A program made the position numbers and the translations under genes. DNA of 64,000 nt, taken from the NCBI GenBank assembly GCA_037954235.1, contig JBBMOA010000004.1:16301101-16365100 (forward strand). The letters run 5' to 3'. The notes below the pieces were generated by a model. The model had not been told where the DNA came from. It worked only from the letters and a program-made list of their open reading frames with translations, and did no database searches. Source of the DNA: Aulostomus chinensis. Taxonomy: Eukaryota; Chordata; Actinopteri; Syngnathiformes; Aulostomidae. The stretch's first letter is position 1. Every line of letters starts with the position of its first letter. Positions 1 to 13,729 of the stretch are shown here, piece after piece.

Positions 1-889
1 AGCTTGTAAAACACTCCCATAGTTCTAGCAGTTAGTGCTATCTGCCTGTCTGTCTCTCCCTGCCGCAGATCTATATTTGGCTGTTGCTTTATCGTGCGGG
101 TGCTTTTATTTATGCTTCATCTGTGAATAGGTGACTGACTGCGTGGAGATATTTTTTTTTTCCCTTTTTTGGGGGGACTGTGCAAACCTGGCTGCTGGTA
201 CAAAAAAAAAAAAAGGATATACCACATTTATATTCAGGAAAAGGTAGGAAGAGGCAGCAAATGACAATGAATATTTTTCCATTTAGACTTATAGTTCGTA
301 GCATCAGCCGGCTTTTGAGAAGTGGCAATAAAAGATAAGGGTTTAATACATTGGAAGGCAAGTAAACGGGGGAATTTTCGGGTTTTTGTAGTTGCGAAAA
401 GGCAAGACTGAAGGCAGAGTTTATTTGCAAATAATCCTGCATAAGAATGGTAACATGGCTTGTTTTGAGTTTTCTAATCATGCTTATGCAACACGTGGTG
501 ATGATTAGCATTCAGCTATGATTTCGCAAAGTTACAACACCAGGAAAGTATCTGGCAGTTTTTAACACTTTTCCTGGAAACGGGGAGATACCCTAATAAT
601 AACCTTCTCATGAGGACACATGAGGGTTGAGAAAAGAGTGGTTTGCAGACCATTTAATACATAAAGTAGTTTAGAATCACCACATTGGCAGTGCCAACCG
701 TCTGACAAGTACAGACTATCAGACACATTAGTCATAGAAGTGAATCATCTTAAGATACTGTGAAAAAAATAATTAATTTTGTTTGAAACCCTTCATAATA
801 AACACTCTAAATAAACAGTCTGATTTCAATGACCTGAAAGACTGACTGGCTGAATAAATGCACATTAGCTCCTTTCATCTTCCAACCCT

Positions 890-1165
890 CAGCTCAGGCA
901 TGTTCCCAGTGTGACTGAGCAGAGCTATGCATCTGCTAATGGACACAATCTGTCCGACATGCATGTGCAATCAATATTAATTCTCTTATCTGAGGCCTGA
1001 GCTCCATCCCATTGTTCAGCCATTCAGTCACATGTCACCTGCCTGAGCATGATTGTGAGTCTGACATGCCAGATTAGCTTGGCGGCCAGTGGGAAGATAG
1101 CGAAGCCATCGCAGACGCTTATCTGCCGTGCAGCGTCGTGCGAGCGCTCGACGCCATAAACAAGC
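890..1165. promoter_or_regulatory. Candidate conserved non-coding element
   Basis: Unique-looking sequence without simple repeats, containing tgcatctgctaatgg, caatcaatattaattc and agattagcttggcggcc. A CpG-retaining end includes the palindrome CGAGCGCTCG at 1141-1150. Such texture (homeodomain TAAT words beside retained CpGs) is typical of vertebrate developmental enhancers. Conservation is not tested. Confidence 0.2.
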
Positions 1166-3219
1166 ACGATGAGGATTTGATATCAGTGAAGACAAAAGGG
1201 ATTGGGTTCAGTTTCATAGTGAATATTTGAGTGATGCAACTGAATCGTATTCATTTCATCAATTTTTGCAAAATTGAGAAATTGACAGCGTTAAACTGCA
1301 CAGTCATAAATAAGTAAACAAGCTAAATAAAAAGGAAAAACAGTAAAAAAAACCAACATACTCCATGTATTTTGTTGCTGTTTTTTTTCATTTATGAGGT
1401 ATTCAATATTGCACAATTAAAATGACATGTATTTTGTATTCTAGAGATCTGTTTTGTGTCTTCTCTGAATGCTGCATGTACTTTCAGCAGAACAAAATGA
1501 TAATTATAGAATCAAACGTATGTCGTGCTGTACTTTGGCAGTTGTGACAAAGATGGCTTTTATGACACTAATGGCAGCGACAAGGCCTGAAAACAAAAAC
1601 AGTGATTAGTGTGCCAGCAACTGTAAGCCTTGGGAAAATACCGGAAGCAGCCATAAGGCGTTCCCAATCCCACCCAAGCCCACCTGCTGTTTCCCATTAA
1701 CATAATGAACTAGCACCCATCTCCACAAATGACTGCTTAAAGCTTTAAGAGCATCTGGGAGCCCTAATGTAGTGTCTCCAAACTTTCCTAAGATGACGTA
1801 TTGATTGTGCCAATCAATGGGCCTAAAAAGCCATAAGTGCATCTGGTAACCATAATGGCGGCACTTAAAAGAAGGATGGATGAGTGTAATATTCTCTAAG
1901 TATCATTGTCTGAGATGGCAGTGGAGGGAAGGTGATGTGAACGGAGGAATGTGGAACCGAAGCAGGTAGAGGGATGATAAGCTGAGGGAAAAATGTTTTG
2001 ATTTGGAGGGGAAATTAGTTGCGGAATAGTTATGAGGAGATTGAGAAATATATCTAACAATGCTCTTCTTGTCCTCCTGGAGTAATGACCAGGTTTCTGA
2101 TCACGGATTGTTGCCTCAGCGCGACACTGTCTGCATTCATTCCTGCGTTATGGCATGTCGGTGATCAATATGCTGATAAGCATGGGGTCTTCTGGTCCAT
2201 CAGCTGACCGTCCTCTCTCTCTCCCACTCTTTAGTACACTTTTACTGCCCAGCAGCGATTTGCCACAGCTGTGCTCAAATATCAAGAATTTGAAGGATTG
2301 CTGACATTGCGCATCAGGCATGACAACGCGTTGATTCTCAACTACATTTATGAGTGAATGAAATAAAGTACTTCTTCCTCGGAAGGTGGTATTTATCCTC
2401 CTTGTGTTCCCTGTGTATTCTGATGCACTTTTCCCTCCACTAAAAGCCCGCCTAGCTCGCCCTCAGCTGCCAGGTCACACAACAGGCCATTTGGGCTCAT
2501 CAAACATTAATCGACCAAAATTTTCCTGCTTTTCCTTCCACCTGCCCGCCTCCTTATTTCCCCTCATCATCCTTTTTCTAATAGCTTTCCCAGATTATCA
2601 AGTATTTTAAATCCGAAATGAGCCTCTTAATGTTCTGAGAAGTTGAGATCAAGAGGGATGAGACCGGAGGGTCTTGCTCGAAATACTTTTTCATTTTACA
2701 GAAGAAGAATTTCCTGATGGAGTTACTCAGATGTAAGCTTTGTACAATGGACATGGGAATTTCTCTCATTACACTAAACAGGCTGGATCTGGGGATATAC
2801 CTGCCCCCAGGTTGAAGGCTTTAGGGCTGACTTGAATGTACAGAGGCATACTGTGCGTCTGTCTGAGAGGAAGCAAGTGAGGCAGCTGAGAGCAGGAACA
2901 GTGAAAGAGTATCAGAGGGGAGGTGGAAAGCCCTTAGACCTAATCCTGCAAAGATGGCCTCACTTAGCTTTTAGATATTCCACCACCTTGAAAGCCCTAA
3001 AGGCCTCCGGTGGCATATTCCCAGCTCATAAACTCATGCATGTTTTAGAGGGGCTCACCTCTGGCGGGGGGGCGAGAGGGGTGGAGAGAGGGGTGGAGGG
3101 TATTGACTGGTCTAGGATACACAACATCCCACAATGGAGAGGAGGATGAAATAAGATCCATAGGGAGCATCCCTAAGGCAAACTGTCTAAGTAACACGCA
3201 ATATTTCACGCCCCCTTTA

Positions 3220-3233
3220 CCCCCCCCCCCCCC
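3220..3233. repeat. C14 homopolymer
   Basis: An uninterrupted run of C; on the minus strand a G run. Confidence 0.9.
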
Positions 3234-4285
3234 GCAACATCTCAAGACCCCTGCACTTGAGGGGCTTCACAAGGCAAAGTGCTTTTCCCTTGATAGCAGC
3301 TGTTGTGTGTTGGAAATTGTCTTGGACCTTCTTATAGTCCCCCCTTTGATCCACAAGTACCCTTTATCTTCACCAACAGAACAACGTGAAAAACAAAAGA
3401 ATCACGAGTGCATACAGCTCTGTCGAGACAGTTGTGAGAGGGCACTCCAGTGTTGTGGCTTGTGGAGTGTTTTGATTGATGATTCCAGTCAATAACTAGC
3501 CTTGCATATGTCTAAGCATGTATTGATTCCCAAAGCTCCCAGTCCTCCTCCTCCTCCTCACTCTCACTTACTTAATATTGAGTTGAAACAGTACAGATGA
3601 CCTAAACAGTCCAGAAATGATCAGGGATCATATTTCTGAGGCCTTAATGTCAATCTTCATCACATAATGTAGATTACTGCCCCACAGCAAGTTCCTCATC
3701 ATAAAAATGAACCAGACATACAGCAGATACAGAAAATGTATTTTCTCTTTTGCTCTTCGTCTTTACCAGATTTTTGATGTAAACAGTCTTGTTTGCAGCC
3801 AGCAGTCTCAACCAATACTGAGTTAAGATTTACAAAATTATACTTGATGAATGGCTAAGAATTTACTGATTTAATTTCCCTCATTGCTATAGTGAGATGC
3901 TTCTTATCAGTCATTCAGAATTCAGCTGAACTTTAAACTTTATTGAATAATAAAAAAAATTGGCGTTTCTGCAATTCAGAAGTCAGTCACTCAGTCGACA
4001 AGTACAAAACTGCAATAACACTAATAGACATTAGACCCAACCCCCAATAACTCAACGATCCTCCATTTCTACATTTTAATTCATAAATCTGAGTCAAGGA
4101 TGTCCTGAGGGCGACTCTTTTCTTCTCATCCTGGTGATCTGTGAGTGGTCTAGACATATTCAACGCTCTGACCCTGTATCACTCCTGAGGGTCAGAGGTT
4201 AAACACAATGCGGAGGAGCAAATGATTGCCCGCAGTGTCACCCCCTGGGGGCAAAGGCGGACTACACACACACACGCACACACAC

Positions 4286-4475
4286 TTTTTCCTGTCATTG
4301 TGGGGACTCTCGTTGACGTAACGCGTTCCTTTGACCCTAACCTTAACGTGCATAATTAATTTTCTCACCGCAAACTTAACCCTAACAGTAACCTTGACCG
4401 AATTCTATATTGATCTCTAAATTTAAGACATCGATGCTAAAATGTCCCGACAAAGACTTAATGCCTGCGTGACTC
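4286..4475. repeat. Diverged teleost interspersed repeat with CCCTAA words
   Basis: Directly after a (CA)n tract come tcattgtggggactctcgtt, then gaccctaaccttaac and later cttaaccctaacagtaac. This CA-tract, 'tgtggggac', 'ccctaaccttaacc' order is familiar from a widespread fish repeat ending in 'tggtccccacaag'. It is not telomeric, because the hexamers are few and irregular. The 3' border is uncertain. Confidence 0.5.
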
Positions 4476-6076
4476 AACCATTATCCATGGTTGCGGTGAT
4501 CATATGTACATGACGGAATAAAATTACATCAAGGCTTCTTGTGTTTCAATATATGGGAAAAACATCACAGGAAGAGACATAAAAACAGCGGACAATGAAC
4601 GGCTTAGAAGTTCGTCAAACCGCATTGTACGAAATTATGCAGGAAAGACAGAGCGTTACGGTTATTGGGGCCAGCAGTTAAGTGTGTGTGAGCCGGTTGA
4701 TGAGTGCAGTGCCAGTAAATATCGAACAAGCACCACTGTTCCCCTCGGGGCGGGATGAGGCGAGGATGGTTGTGTGTGTGTGTTGCCTTCATGTGCGGTT
4801 TTGCGTAGGAGGTAGTGACCCAAGCTTTTTGGATTTCTATCCTTATGCCCTTGTAAGCACAAACACACACGCACACACTGGTGACATCTGACCTCAATTT
4901 AGAGCTGGAGGTAGCCTGAGGGAAGGTGACGAGTTGAATGGCGACAGTAGAATACAGTTAGGAACTGGACATTGGCCGCTATTGATGACACACAAAGCGT
5001 TCAGTCTTTCATGGTTTTCGTCATCACAACAGAGTCATTGGCTTTTCTTTCATCAGCCTCTTTTTCTCTTATGTAGCTCCAAATGTGATCAATGTTCTTA
5101 CTGTCTCACTTTTTCTTTTCCTCTTCTCTATGCTATCTTCTTTTATAGATGGCAACGAGTGGTACAGTGATGGAGAGAAAGTCAAGGTCATATCCATTGT
5201 TGGCCATATCTTTTATGATACCACATTAAAAGTAGTGCAAAACTAAACTGAACCGATTGCACATTGATATAGCAATTCCAGGGATGAAACTGGAAGGGAA
5301 TATTTTGCAAGTTAACATATAACACAGCAATGCATAAATTCACCCACTCAAAAAGCTCAACAGACACACAAGAAGCAGGACAGATCCAGGAGCAGATGCA
5401 CAGGTATTTAATTAGGACTGACTGCAGCTGTTACTGTTTATTACCAAGACATTGTGAAGATAAACGTCTGAAACGCTCACGCGAATACACACACACACGC
5501 ACACACACATGCACAAGCGTGCTCAGGTCAACCATTTGTTTGAGGTGGCTTCCCAAAAGAGCGTCGGCAGGATGTGTATTTGTTTGAACAGTGTGTACGT
5601 GTGTGTCCATCCTCGCACATAATAGCAGCCTCCTCCTCTGAGCAGGGTTGCAGAAGTGGCCATATCCACCGTCTGTTGTATAGTAATAGCGTCCTCTCTG
5701 TCCCAGCAGAAGCTGTTTGAGTGGGAGACAATAAATGCTCATATAAACATATATCTGACAAACTAAGAGCCCAGTCATACACACACTAGTGCACACACCA
5801 GATGGCCCGCTGCTGTCTTTATTCTTGTTTCCCCTCCAGTGTTTCTCTATACTTTGACTTTTTTCATCTACACTAACTTGTGTGTTTCCATCTCCCGATT
5901 TCCATTCTTTTATTCATTGTATGTTTTTTTGTGTGTGTTTCCTCTGTTTTCCCTCCATTCCTTGTCTTCAGGTGACAGGTCCCCAGCTTGCAGTTAATGC
6001 TGTTATGTTCTCTGTCTACTCTCTGTCAGCATTAACGCTCTACAACACAACAAACACACACAGTAGCACGTTTAGG

Positions 6077-6078
<2 letters not shown>

Positions 6079-6127
<49 letters not shown>

Positions 6128-6146
6128 TGTGTGTCTGTGTGTGTAT
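6079..6146. repeat. (GT)n microsatellite
   Basis: A dinucleotide array, pure to about 6126 and then with TCTG interruptions. Confidence 0.95.
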
Positions 6147-8331
6147 GTGGGGGTGTGTGCTGTTTGGCTATGTTTATACCGACAGCATGATAGTTAGAAT
6201 AGCTGCAGCTCCTGGCTTTTCAATTTTGCATTACTGTCATACAGGACAAAGGTAGCACAAACTAATAAGCACCAAATGTCTTTTGCTGTATCAGTAAATT
6301 TTGTTGTAGACTCAAAAGGTGGCAAAAGTTCATCTGCTGTGCTCTGCTTCAACTTTTGTTGACAGTAATGATATTTCACATCAGGAGAAATTTATTGAGT
6401 AGTCTGCACCTCCATTATATTCCCATTTTGTTCCCAACACAAACGAAGTACACTTAGACTGTAATGCACTTTCCCCTTATGGTTATTGTCACTTCTGCAT
6501 TTTTTATTTTCAAGCCTGTTAAGAATTGATAAGTGTGTAATCTGATGCATTTGATATGCTGCTTGCGGTTAACCTCATGCCTCCTTTCTACGTACAGTAC
6601 GCATACATGGTGGGTATTCTTCTGCAAGGTGATTAGCCAGGGGTGAGGGCTAATTTTGTTTTTTGTTTTTTTTGACACCTACACATGTGGAATATCCTCT
6701 CAGAACCCTTCATAGTGAAAGAGAAAGCAAAAGCCTATTATTTAAATCGCTGGAAGCTTATTTTGCTATGTCTTTCAATCTGCATCTGCTGCAAATGTAA
6801 CAAACTCCAGGATTCCAGACATTCAAATGTGTAAACGAGGCATCTGGATCACATTTGTCTCAGAGTCACCTGTGTGTTGGGTCGATTTCCAATCTAATCT
6901 GAAACACAGATGAGCAGTGGACTAGTTTTTCTTTTTCCCGCCATGCTCTTCCTTCTCGCACCGACACACAGTGCACATGAAGACACCCCACCTTAAATCC
7001 CTCATATTTGCACTTTGCATGGGGAACTAGGGTAGTATGATTAATGTTCATCGGATGATCTATCGCTGTTCTCCATTGCAGTCGGTCCCACAGGGAACCC
7101 TCCGCTCTCTGTCTCACATAGGTTGGCTAGCCAGCTAACACCCTCCTACATACTGAATGGTTACTGTGATGAATGATTAACATGCAGCCTTGTTAAATGA
7201 TGGCCAATAGATCATTTATACTATAACCAGAGAGGAGGACCTTACAGAACCCAGTGGGGGAAGAGTGAGTCTGTTGCTCCCACAGCGGCATCTATCTAGT
7301 CTCTGTTTGTTGAGCTTGCTCGGGCTAGTGATTTCCAACCTCCCTAAAGCACGTGCTTTTGCCTCAACCCATACTCGCTCATTTAACTCATATTTATTTA
7401 GCATTTACTCTGTGCTGAACTGTTTTGCTGACTCCGTCAGACTGACGCCCTAACTCATTTAGCATTAATGTATATTAGTCAACCTTTATGGGCCTTTACT
7501 AATGATACAGAGGCTATTGAGCTTCCTGGCATCTATACAGTATCATGGCGCCATCACCGAGGTTGGTCTTTACAAAATGTCAATGTATTGTGTAAGTCTG
7601 ATAAAATCAGACCCTTTAAAACATATATAAAGACACTAAAATGATGCTAAATCCATCTTTTTTTGTGAACAGAGTAAGCATGCCTCAGTTTGAACCAGCA
7701 TGCAAGCTTCTATCAGCTCTAAATAGGCGTTCTGTGCATGTTCCATAGGTTCCGTAATGGCCTTAACCTAGAAGTATGTGTCACCCAAACAAGGCATTTC
7801 TATTCAGATGAGGAGGCTGCAAAGTTAGTGTTCAAATTTAGTTTGGCACCAACGCCAATCGCTAACTCGTTGGTAAGATGCCAAAGGTCAACTGAAGAAG
7901 TCCGGTTGCATCCATCTTTATGAAGGTACACTGCCACGTACTGTTCTGGAGGGGGACTTACAGTAGTCCGGTCGATATTGATTTTTCTCTGGGAGAATGA
8001 CAGCAGTAAATGGCCTCATCAAGCTATATAAATCTACTGATAGACTTGCCCACTCCATCACTCACACCTCAGGTTGGATGCGTTGGTCAACATAAGTTGA
8101 ATTTCTCTTCCTATCTTTCATCAAGTCTTCTCTTTCTCTCTACCACCTGCAGTCTTTCTTCCCTAGCACCACGAGGGCAGTCATGAAACACAGGCTCATT
8201 CCCCAAGTTATTTCCTGGGAAAGCCAAATGAAAATATACTACCCACCTTTTCTCTCTCCTGCTACACCACTCACCATAAATGCTGACAAGAGATTGCAGT
8301 ACCATCTCTGACCTTTTACAGGGCTCTTAGA

Positions 8332-8357
8332 ACACACACGCACACAGTCACGCGCGT

Positions 8358-8393
<36 letters not shown>

Positions 8394-8411
8394 AGAGGCA
8401 CGTACACACAC
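8332..8411. repeat. (CA)n array with CG-rich interruption
   Basis: ACACACGCACACAG, then a CGCGCGTGCG patch, then a pure (CA)n tract at 8361-8391. The CG patch next to CA repeats is Z-DNA prone. Confidence 0.9.
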
Positions 8412-9524
8412 ATGAATTCTGTCAATGAAAGTGCCTTTGAATCAGCAGAGTTTGGGCTGGTGTGGAGGAATTTAATGATGCACGGTGTCGCTTCAATTTT
8501 TAGCGCTCCCTAGCCAGGCTACCAGGTGCACCATTTGTCCTCTATTTTAAGGAGAAAGGTGGGCTTGAGTAGCACTTTAACTAGCCTTGACTGACTCTCT
8601 GACTGCAAAGGAGTAAGGGAATTAGGCAAGCAGTGCATTCTAGCACCTGGATGTAAATAAATGTAAGAGGTATATGTCTTTGTGACCCATAACCTCACTG
8701 GCCTCTTTTCTTGCCTTCTTATATGCTGTCCATATTTCATGAGGAGTGGGTTGTCCTTTCATCATGGCCTATGACACTACAGTATGTCTTTCAGGGATGG
8801 AGGATGAAATACTGAGATGCAATGGTCTTAAATATCCTTTATGGAAATACTGCTCACTCCCTTCTCAGGCCTTCAAACACCACCCCTGCTCTGGAACCCC
8901 ATGCCCCAATCAATAAATAATAGGGAGTGCGCACCTAACAGACTGTGAGGGCAGGAAGAGAAAGCAAGGAGCTTGCAGGCTTACAGGACACACTTGGAGC
9001 TGTCAGTGGCTCGGTAGGAAGAGAGTAAAACAAATAAATACATCTAATATAAATCATATGATAAGAAGACATGTTATAGAGGATGAAATTGCACTGAAGA
9101 GGAGAGAGGATGATGCAGGGGTGCAACCAGCTCTGGTTGTGAAAGAGCATTATTGAAAATTTGAGATGGGGATGAAACCTAATTCAGAAATTTAAAAAAA
9201 AAAAAAGCTATTGAAAATAAGTATTTTCCAATCTTAATAATACTGCTATTAAGGCTAGCAGGGCCTCTTATTTCAATTTTACCACAAAAGTATCAATAAA
9301 GACTTGAATTGCCAAGCAGTCTCAATAATTTTGTCAATAACAATAAGAGTAAACAATCCTGACTCAGAACTCCTAATCAAAAATTAAAATCACTCCTAAT
9401 TAGAGTATAAAAATGGCCAACAAATGAATGTATCAGACAGATCAAATAAAACACCTATGTTATTAAAATTTTTGACTTTGTGGCCACGTCCATGAACCCC
9501 CTGTCTCCCGCTCAGCCCCATGCT

Positions 9525-9660
9525 GGCTCTGGTTACTGTCAAATATATCCTATTGACGGGTAATTACAGGCATATTAAGAGCAGTCATTAACTGCTGTGA
9601 AATATTATTGCAATTCTACAGGTAATTAGTGTGCGCTACAGTCAAGTGTGTGAAGGCAGT
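9525..9660. promoter_or_regulatory. Candidate conserved non-coding element
   Basis: Contains two ggtaatta words (gggtaattacagg and aggtaattagtg), gcagtcattaactgc and tattattgcaattc, with no simple repeats. It is dense in homeodomain-type cores. Inference only. Confidence 0.25.
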
Positions 9661-10554
9661 TTGCAGACAAAAACAAGAACCCCATTTGTCGAAGTGAAGG
9701 TGCAACCACCACACACACTCACACATTCCACAATCCCCGTCTTCTGCAAGTGTTTACTCAGAGCATCTTTATTTTAGGAGGAGCAGTCTAAGCATCCATT
9801 TCCCCTGGCACAGAAATGTCAGCTGTGTCTCATCTAAATGACGCCCATCTGTTGAACCTTAATCAAAATTTCCATAATTTTCTTCATGCACTATTATGTT
9901 TCTTCACTCCCCTTCTCCCTTCATCTCTTCCCTGGCCGCCTCCTATCTCGTTTGCTGAGTATAAATGCTAATCCGTAAAATGGAGAGTATTCTCTGGGTG
10001 GCCACAATATGTTGTGGAAATGTGAATTTGAAATATGATAATGATATAAGTACCCTCCAGTGGAACAGACCTGCTCCCATCATGAAAAGGGTCTTGACCC
10101 ACTATGGTGCTGTTGTGATAGATGGAGGACATGCAGAGAGGGGCGGAGTCTTGTCACTCGGCGTGTCCTGTTTTCTTCACACTACACCGTTCCGTGAAGA
10201 CTGAGTCCTTTGGGGCTTGACTATGGATTTTTAGTTCCCTTTAAAGCATGTCTAATCTGAAGTAAGTGGCAGGTCTGACTAATCAGTTGACATCTAGGAT
10301 CACCCTTTGGTAGCTGGTAGGACAGGCGACTGATGTGTTGTTTCACCACAATTAGTCCCATTAGTCTAGTTTTATTTGGCTACAGCTGGAAAATAAAAAA
10401 AACTAAAAAAAAAACACTGGTGCAGCTGAACAATCAGTTATATTTAACCTTTTGGTTTGGTTGTTAAATTCTGAAGTGTACCATTATTACTTTCAATCTG
10501 TAATAATTGTGACCGATTGTGATAGTTGCATCAGGCTTTGAGTAGTGTAATGGC

Positions 10555-10612
10555 ATTTCGCCCTGGGCTCAATCCCTTGGTGACAATAAAGGCTACTTAT
10601 ACTTATACTTTT
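10555..10612 (+). repeat. LINE-type 3' tail remnant
   Basis: The sequence gtgacaataaaggctactta is followed by the short repeat (tatactta)n. 'tgacaataaag' followed by a short tandem repeat is the usual 3' terminus of CR1/L2-like LINEs in fish. Upstream sequence shows no recognisable reverse transcriptase, so this is probably a severely 5'-truncated copy. Confidence 0.45.
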
Positions 10613-12114
10613 AGATCATGGAAGAGAAATACAAATGATTAGTGGGCTTTTATTCCAGTTGCCTAAATTTGAATCATTTCTTTGGAGAAGGTTACAAATT
10701 GAATTTAGAGGTATTTTCTGAAGGTACTGTTGGTAGAAGTACTCTGAAGTATGTTTTTATTTGTGGGGATCTCCATTTTTGCATGGTGCACAAGGACATG
10801 CACTCAGTTCGCATTCCTGCTGCATGTTTTACATTCCTCTGCTGATCTGCAGCGGGGCAGTTTGACATTTAGAAGTCTGAAGCAAGTCAAGATTAATGGA
10901 ACAAAGTAGCTTTCAAACTTTTAATTTGCTTTGCAAACATGAGTTTGGAAAGAGTCGTTAAATCTGAAAGATGTGCATGCTGTTTTTGTAGCTAACCACG
11001 AATAAATGCGATAAATTGCTGTTGCAGACAAACAAAAAAATTTGTAACAAGAATATTCCTTCATTGTACTTTGAGGGACCATTTAGAATAAATACCCTCA
11101 AAAGTACATTTGTCTTTAAAAGGCCTGAAATGTACTATTTGACTTAAAGGGAGGGTAGAAAGTGACGTACAACTCAGGACTACCCCCAGTGACAAGCATT
11201 TGTGTACCCATACATACGGTACTTGTTTTTGGGGAAAAAGCACAACTCACCCAAACATCTGTGTCAGTGGTTCCTAAACCAAACCCATCTGTCTTCAGCA
11301 AGATGTCACACAATGTTAGAATAAACACCCCCACAAATTACATTCAGCACACAAAGCGAGCTCTGAACAGAAGAGTTACTACTTCCTGTCAGTCAGAAAC
11401 AAAAGCTTGTTTGAACTGGGACTGACCGTTGTTTACATTTCACCTCTGTTAATCTTTTCTGTCCTTTCCACGCCACGCCAAACACACTTGCAGTCAGAAT
11501 CTGCAGAATGTCTCGTGTTAGCATCTCTTATGTTCATGTTGTAGCTTCAACCTGCAGAGGGAACATTTTGCAGCGCTCTAAGGCTTATCCATTAAGACTG
11601 TTCTCTGTGGGTCAATGTGTGTGTGTGACAGAGGCACAAACACACTGCACCTTGGCTTCACAGTTATGGCCTTTTATCTTTAATCCCAGAAAAGCTTTCC
11701 TCTTAAAATACTTTTTCAGAGGACACTATGGGGCAGACTGCATGGTTACTCATGATGCTAAACTGACACTTTTCAAAAGCCCGGGAACCTCAGGGCACTT
11801 TGTAACGTGCAGAAAACATACAACTCAGTTGGCCATAATGAATGGGGCTTTAGTAAAGGTGTAGTTGTTCAAGTCAGGAAAAAACGAAAAAGGCACATGC
11901 CCCCTAAAGGTCCTTTCCCTTTTACACAACACAGGGGACCTATATAATGTCTCACACAACTCTGCAAGCATCAATTACTACCTACTTCAGGCTCTATTAT
12001 GGCTGACAGTGATTAATAAAATAACTATTGCTACATAAACAAAAACGGGAAGTGAATGTAAACCGGTTGATCAAGGTGGCGAGGCACCTGGTGAAGAATT
12101 TAAAAAAAAAAATT

Positions 12115-12119
12115 GTGTA

Positions 12120-12153
<34 letters not shown>

Positions 12154-12156
12154 CAC

Positions 12157-12240
<84 letters not shown>

Positions 12241-12246
12241 TACTGT

Positions 12247-12316
<70 letters not shown>

Positions 12317-12345
12317 TATATATATACTCTATATATATATATACA
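12115..12345. repeat. Compound (TG)n/(TA)n microsatellite, two modules
   Basis: (GT)n at 12117-12143, then a short TA tract, (TG)n, a pure (TA)n of about 64 bases (12168-12231), ACACACATACTGTACACACA, and a second (AT)n at about 12252-12305. It ends in ACACACATACTGTATATATA and shorter TA stretches. The motif cacatactgta occurs after each TA block, so the array looks like a duplicated TA-plus-CA module. Many overlapping ORFs here are low-complexity artefacts. Confidence 0.95.
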
Positions 12346-12412
12346 AATTATCACAGATAAACCTCAGGAAGCAAAACTGAAGCAGAGCAAGTATGAAGCT
12401 GTGTGAGTAAAT

Positions 12413-12434
12413 GTGTGTGTGTGTGTGTGTGTGT
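12413..12434. repeat. (GT)11 microsatellite
   Basis: A short pure GT array just downstream of the compound array. Confidence 0.9.
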
Positions 12435-13423
12435 TTTTATTACAATCGTCCGTATACATGCATCCCTCTCATTCAGTGGGCATACTGTTGTGTTGTTTGT
12501 CCAGTGGACGTTCAGAGGGGAGTGGAGGAGAAATAGAGTCTGTGCCAGCGGGCCACATTAATCCCTGCAGGAAGTGTTGATTAATGAATCACATCTTTCT
12601 AACCTGAGGGCTGCTGCACTTTCACAGTACTGCAGAGCACAAGTCAGCCCCCTGCCAGCCAATTTTACTGGCACAACATGGCACAGGGTGCGGGTGCTGT
12701 CACTGCTAACAGGGGCTGAAAGTTGGTGCATGGAAAAAGAAAATTAGATTCTTGGTCTGAGTGGAAACTCCCTGACAAATTTGATCATTTCAGCCTGTGG
12801 GTGTTTTTATTCGCTTTGCACAAACAACCCCCTGCAGAATGTTGTTGAATTACTTTGACATGTTGTTATTATTTGGTATGAATTGACAGTTTCTAATTTT
12901 TATTTTAGTTTTGTTCTTGTTGTATTCTGAATAATTATTTTTGCGCAAAATTGATTGTTTTATTGCCTAATCAGTCAATACTAATGTTTCTTTCTTCCTT
13001 TCTTCCATGTTTCCATGATGGTTCCACCCCTGCTCACCTTTAATACGGTTCACTCCAAATCAGGTATGTGAACACATTTAAGATTAGCATTTTAGTTGTG
13101 TATAAGAAGAATTTGTGTTTTATTTTGTTGAGAAAAAAAGCCATTTTTTGTATTCTAGGAGGAGTATTTTTGTCACATTTGCCATTCAGTGAGGTCACTT
13201 AACCACATGAACAACAGAAAACTTCTATTTTTAAATTTTCTGTTGTGTGCCGATGTGTTATTCTACTGTCATGTTACAATGTGGTTGTTGCACAAGTTAC
13301 ACTCTGTACCCAGATGTTTTCAAGCTGTCTGGAGGTTGAAATCACTGACCTTGTTCTGCCAGGTCGAGATGTTCTTGTTGTATGCTTCCTGAGCATCACA
13401 ACCCTGTGATAACACACAGTAAT

Positions 13424-13484
13424 TTGTGTGTGTGTCTGTCTGTCTGTTTGTCTGTCTGTGTGTCTGTCTGTCTGTCTGTCTGTC
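13424..13484. repeat. (TG)n and (TCTG)n tetranucleotide repeat
   Basis: A short TG run followed by repeated TCTG/TTTG units, about 60 bases in all. Confidence 0.9.
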
Positions 13485-13729
13485 TAACCATCCCCCATAT
13501 TTTACTGGTTTGGCATTGAAACCGACCTCTGCCGTGTGTGTATTTCTAACAAACTGCTAACATTTGATCATTTGCTGCAGCATATGTCGTTTACATTCGC
13601 CAAATAAATCACTTTATTACAAACACACAAGAGACAAAGTCAGGGAAGAGTTTCAGTGCACCTTGGGAAAGATGTCTCTGGAAATCTGCTCCACAAGATA
13701 TTCCCTCATTTGGTGTTATGATGACGGTG

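Larger units (their letters stand above)
1..6078. other. Intron stretch: unique sequence, few short repeats
   Basis: Apart from the 890-1165 island, C14 and the CCCTAA-rich repeat, this holds A/T homopolymers near 150-215 and short CA tracts near 4264 and 5490. A further repeat-free block with TTAAAGCTTTAA-type words lies at about 1600-1870. No exon was recognised. Confidence 0.6.
6147..12114. other. Intron stretch: unique sequence
   Basis: Contains the CA array at 8332, the island at 9525 and the LINE tail at 10555. Repeat-free, CpG-poor blocks lie at about 7120-7210 and 7430-7560. Short open frames show no recognisable family wording. Confidence 0.6.

Noticed and set aside
68..129. Apparent exon between ccctgccgcag and gaatag|gtgact
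   Set aside because: The splice-site look is good, but the 20-odd residues match no part of a plexin and the ORF stops at once in the next codon. Chance splice-like borders are common in introns.
4338..4395. CCCTAA words suggesting telomeric repeat
   Set aside because: The words are few, irregular and embedded in a known-looking interspersed repeat, not an interstitial telomeric array.
11997..12406. Several overlapping open frames of 79-110 codons rich in YIYI, VCVC and THTH
   Set aside because: They are translations of the TA/TG compound microsatellite and have no protein character. The same applies to frames over the other CA, GT, CT and TCTTC arrays.
13020..13066. Strong donor-like CAG|gtatgtg after an open stretch
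   Set aside because: No acceptor lies close upstream, and the short translation does not match plexin or any family recognised.
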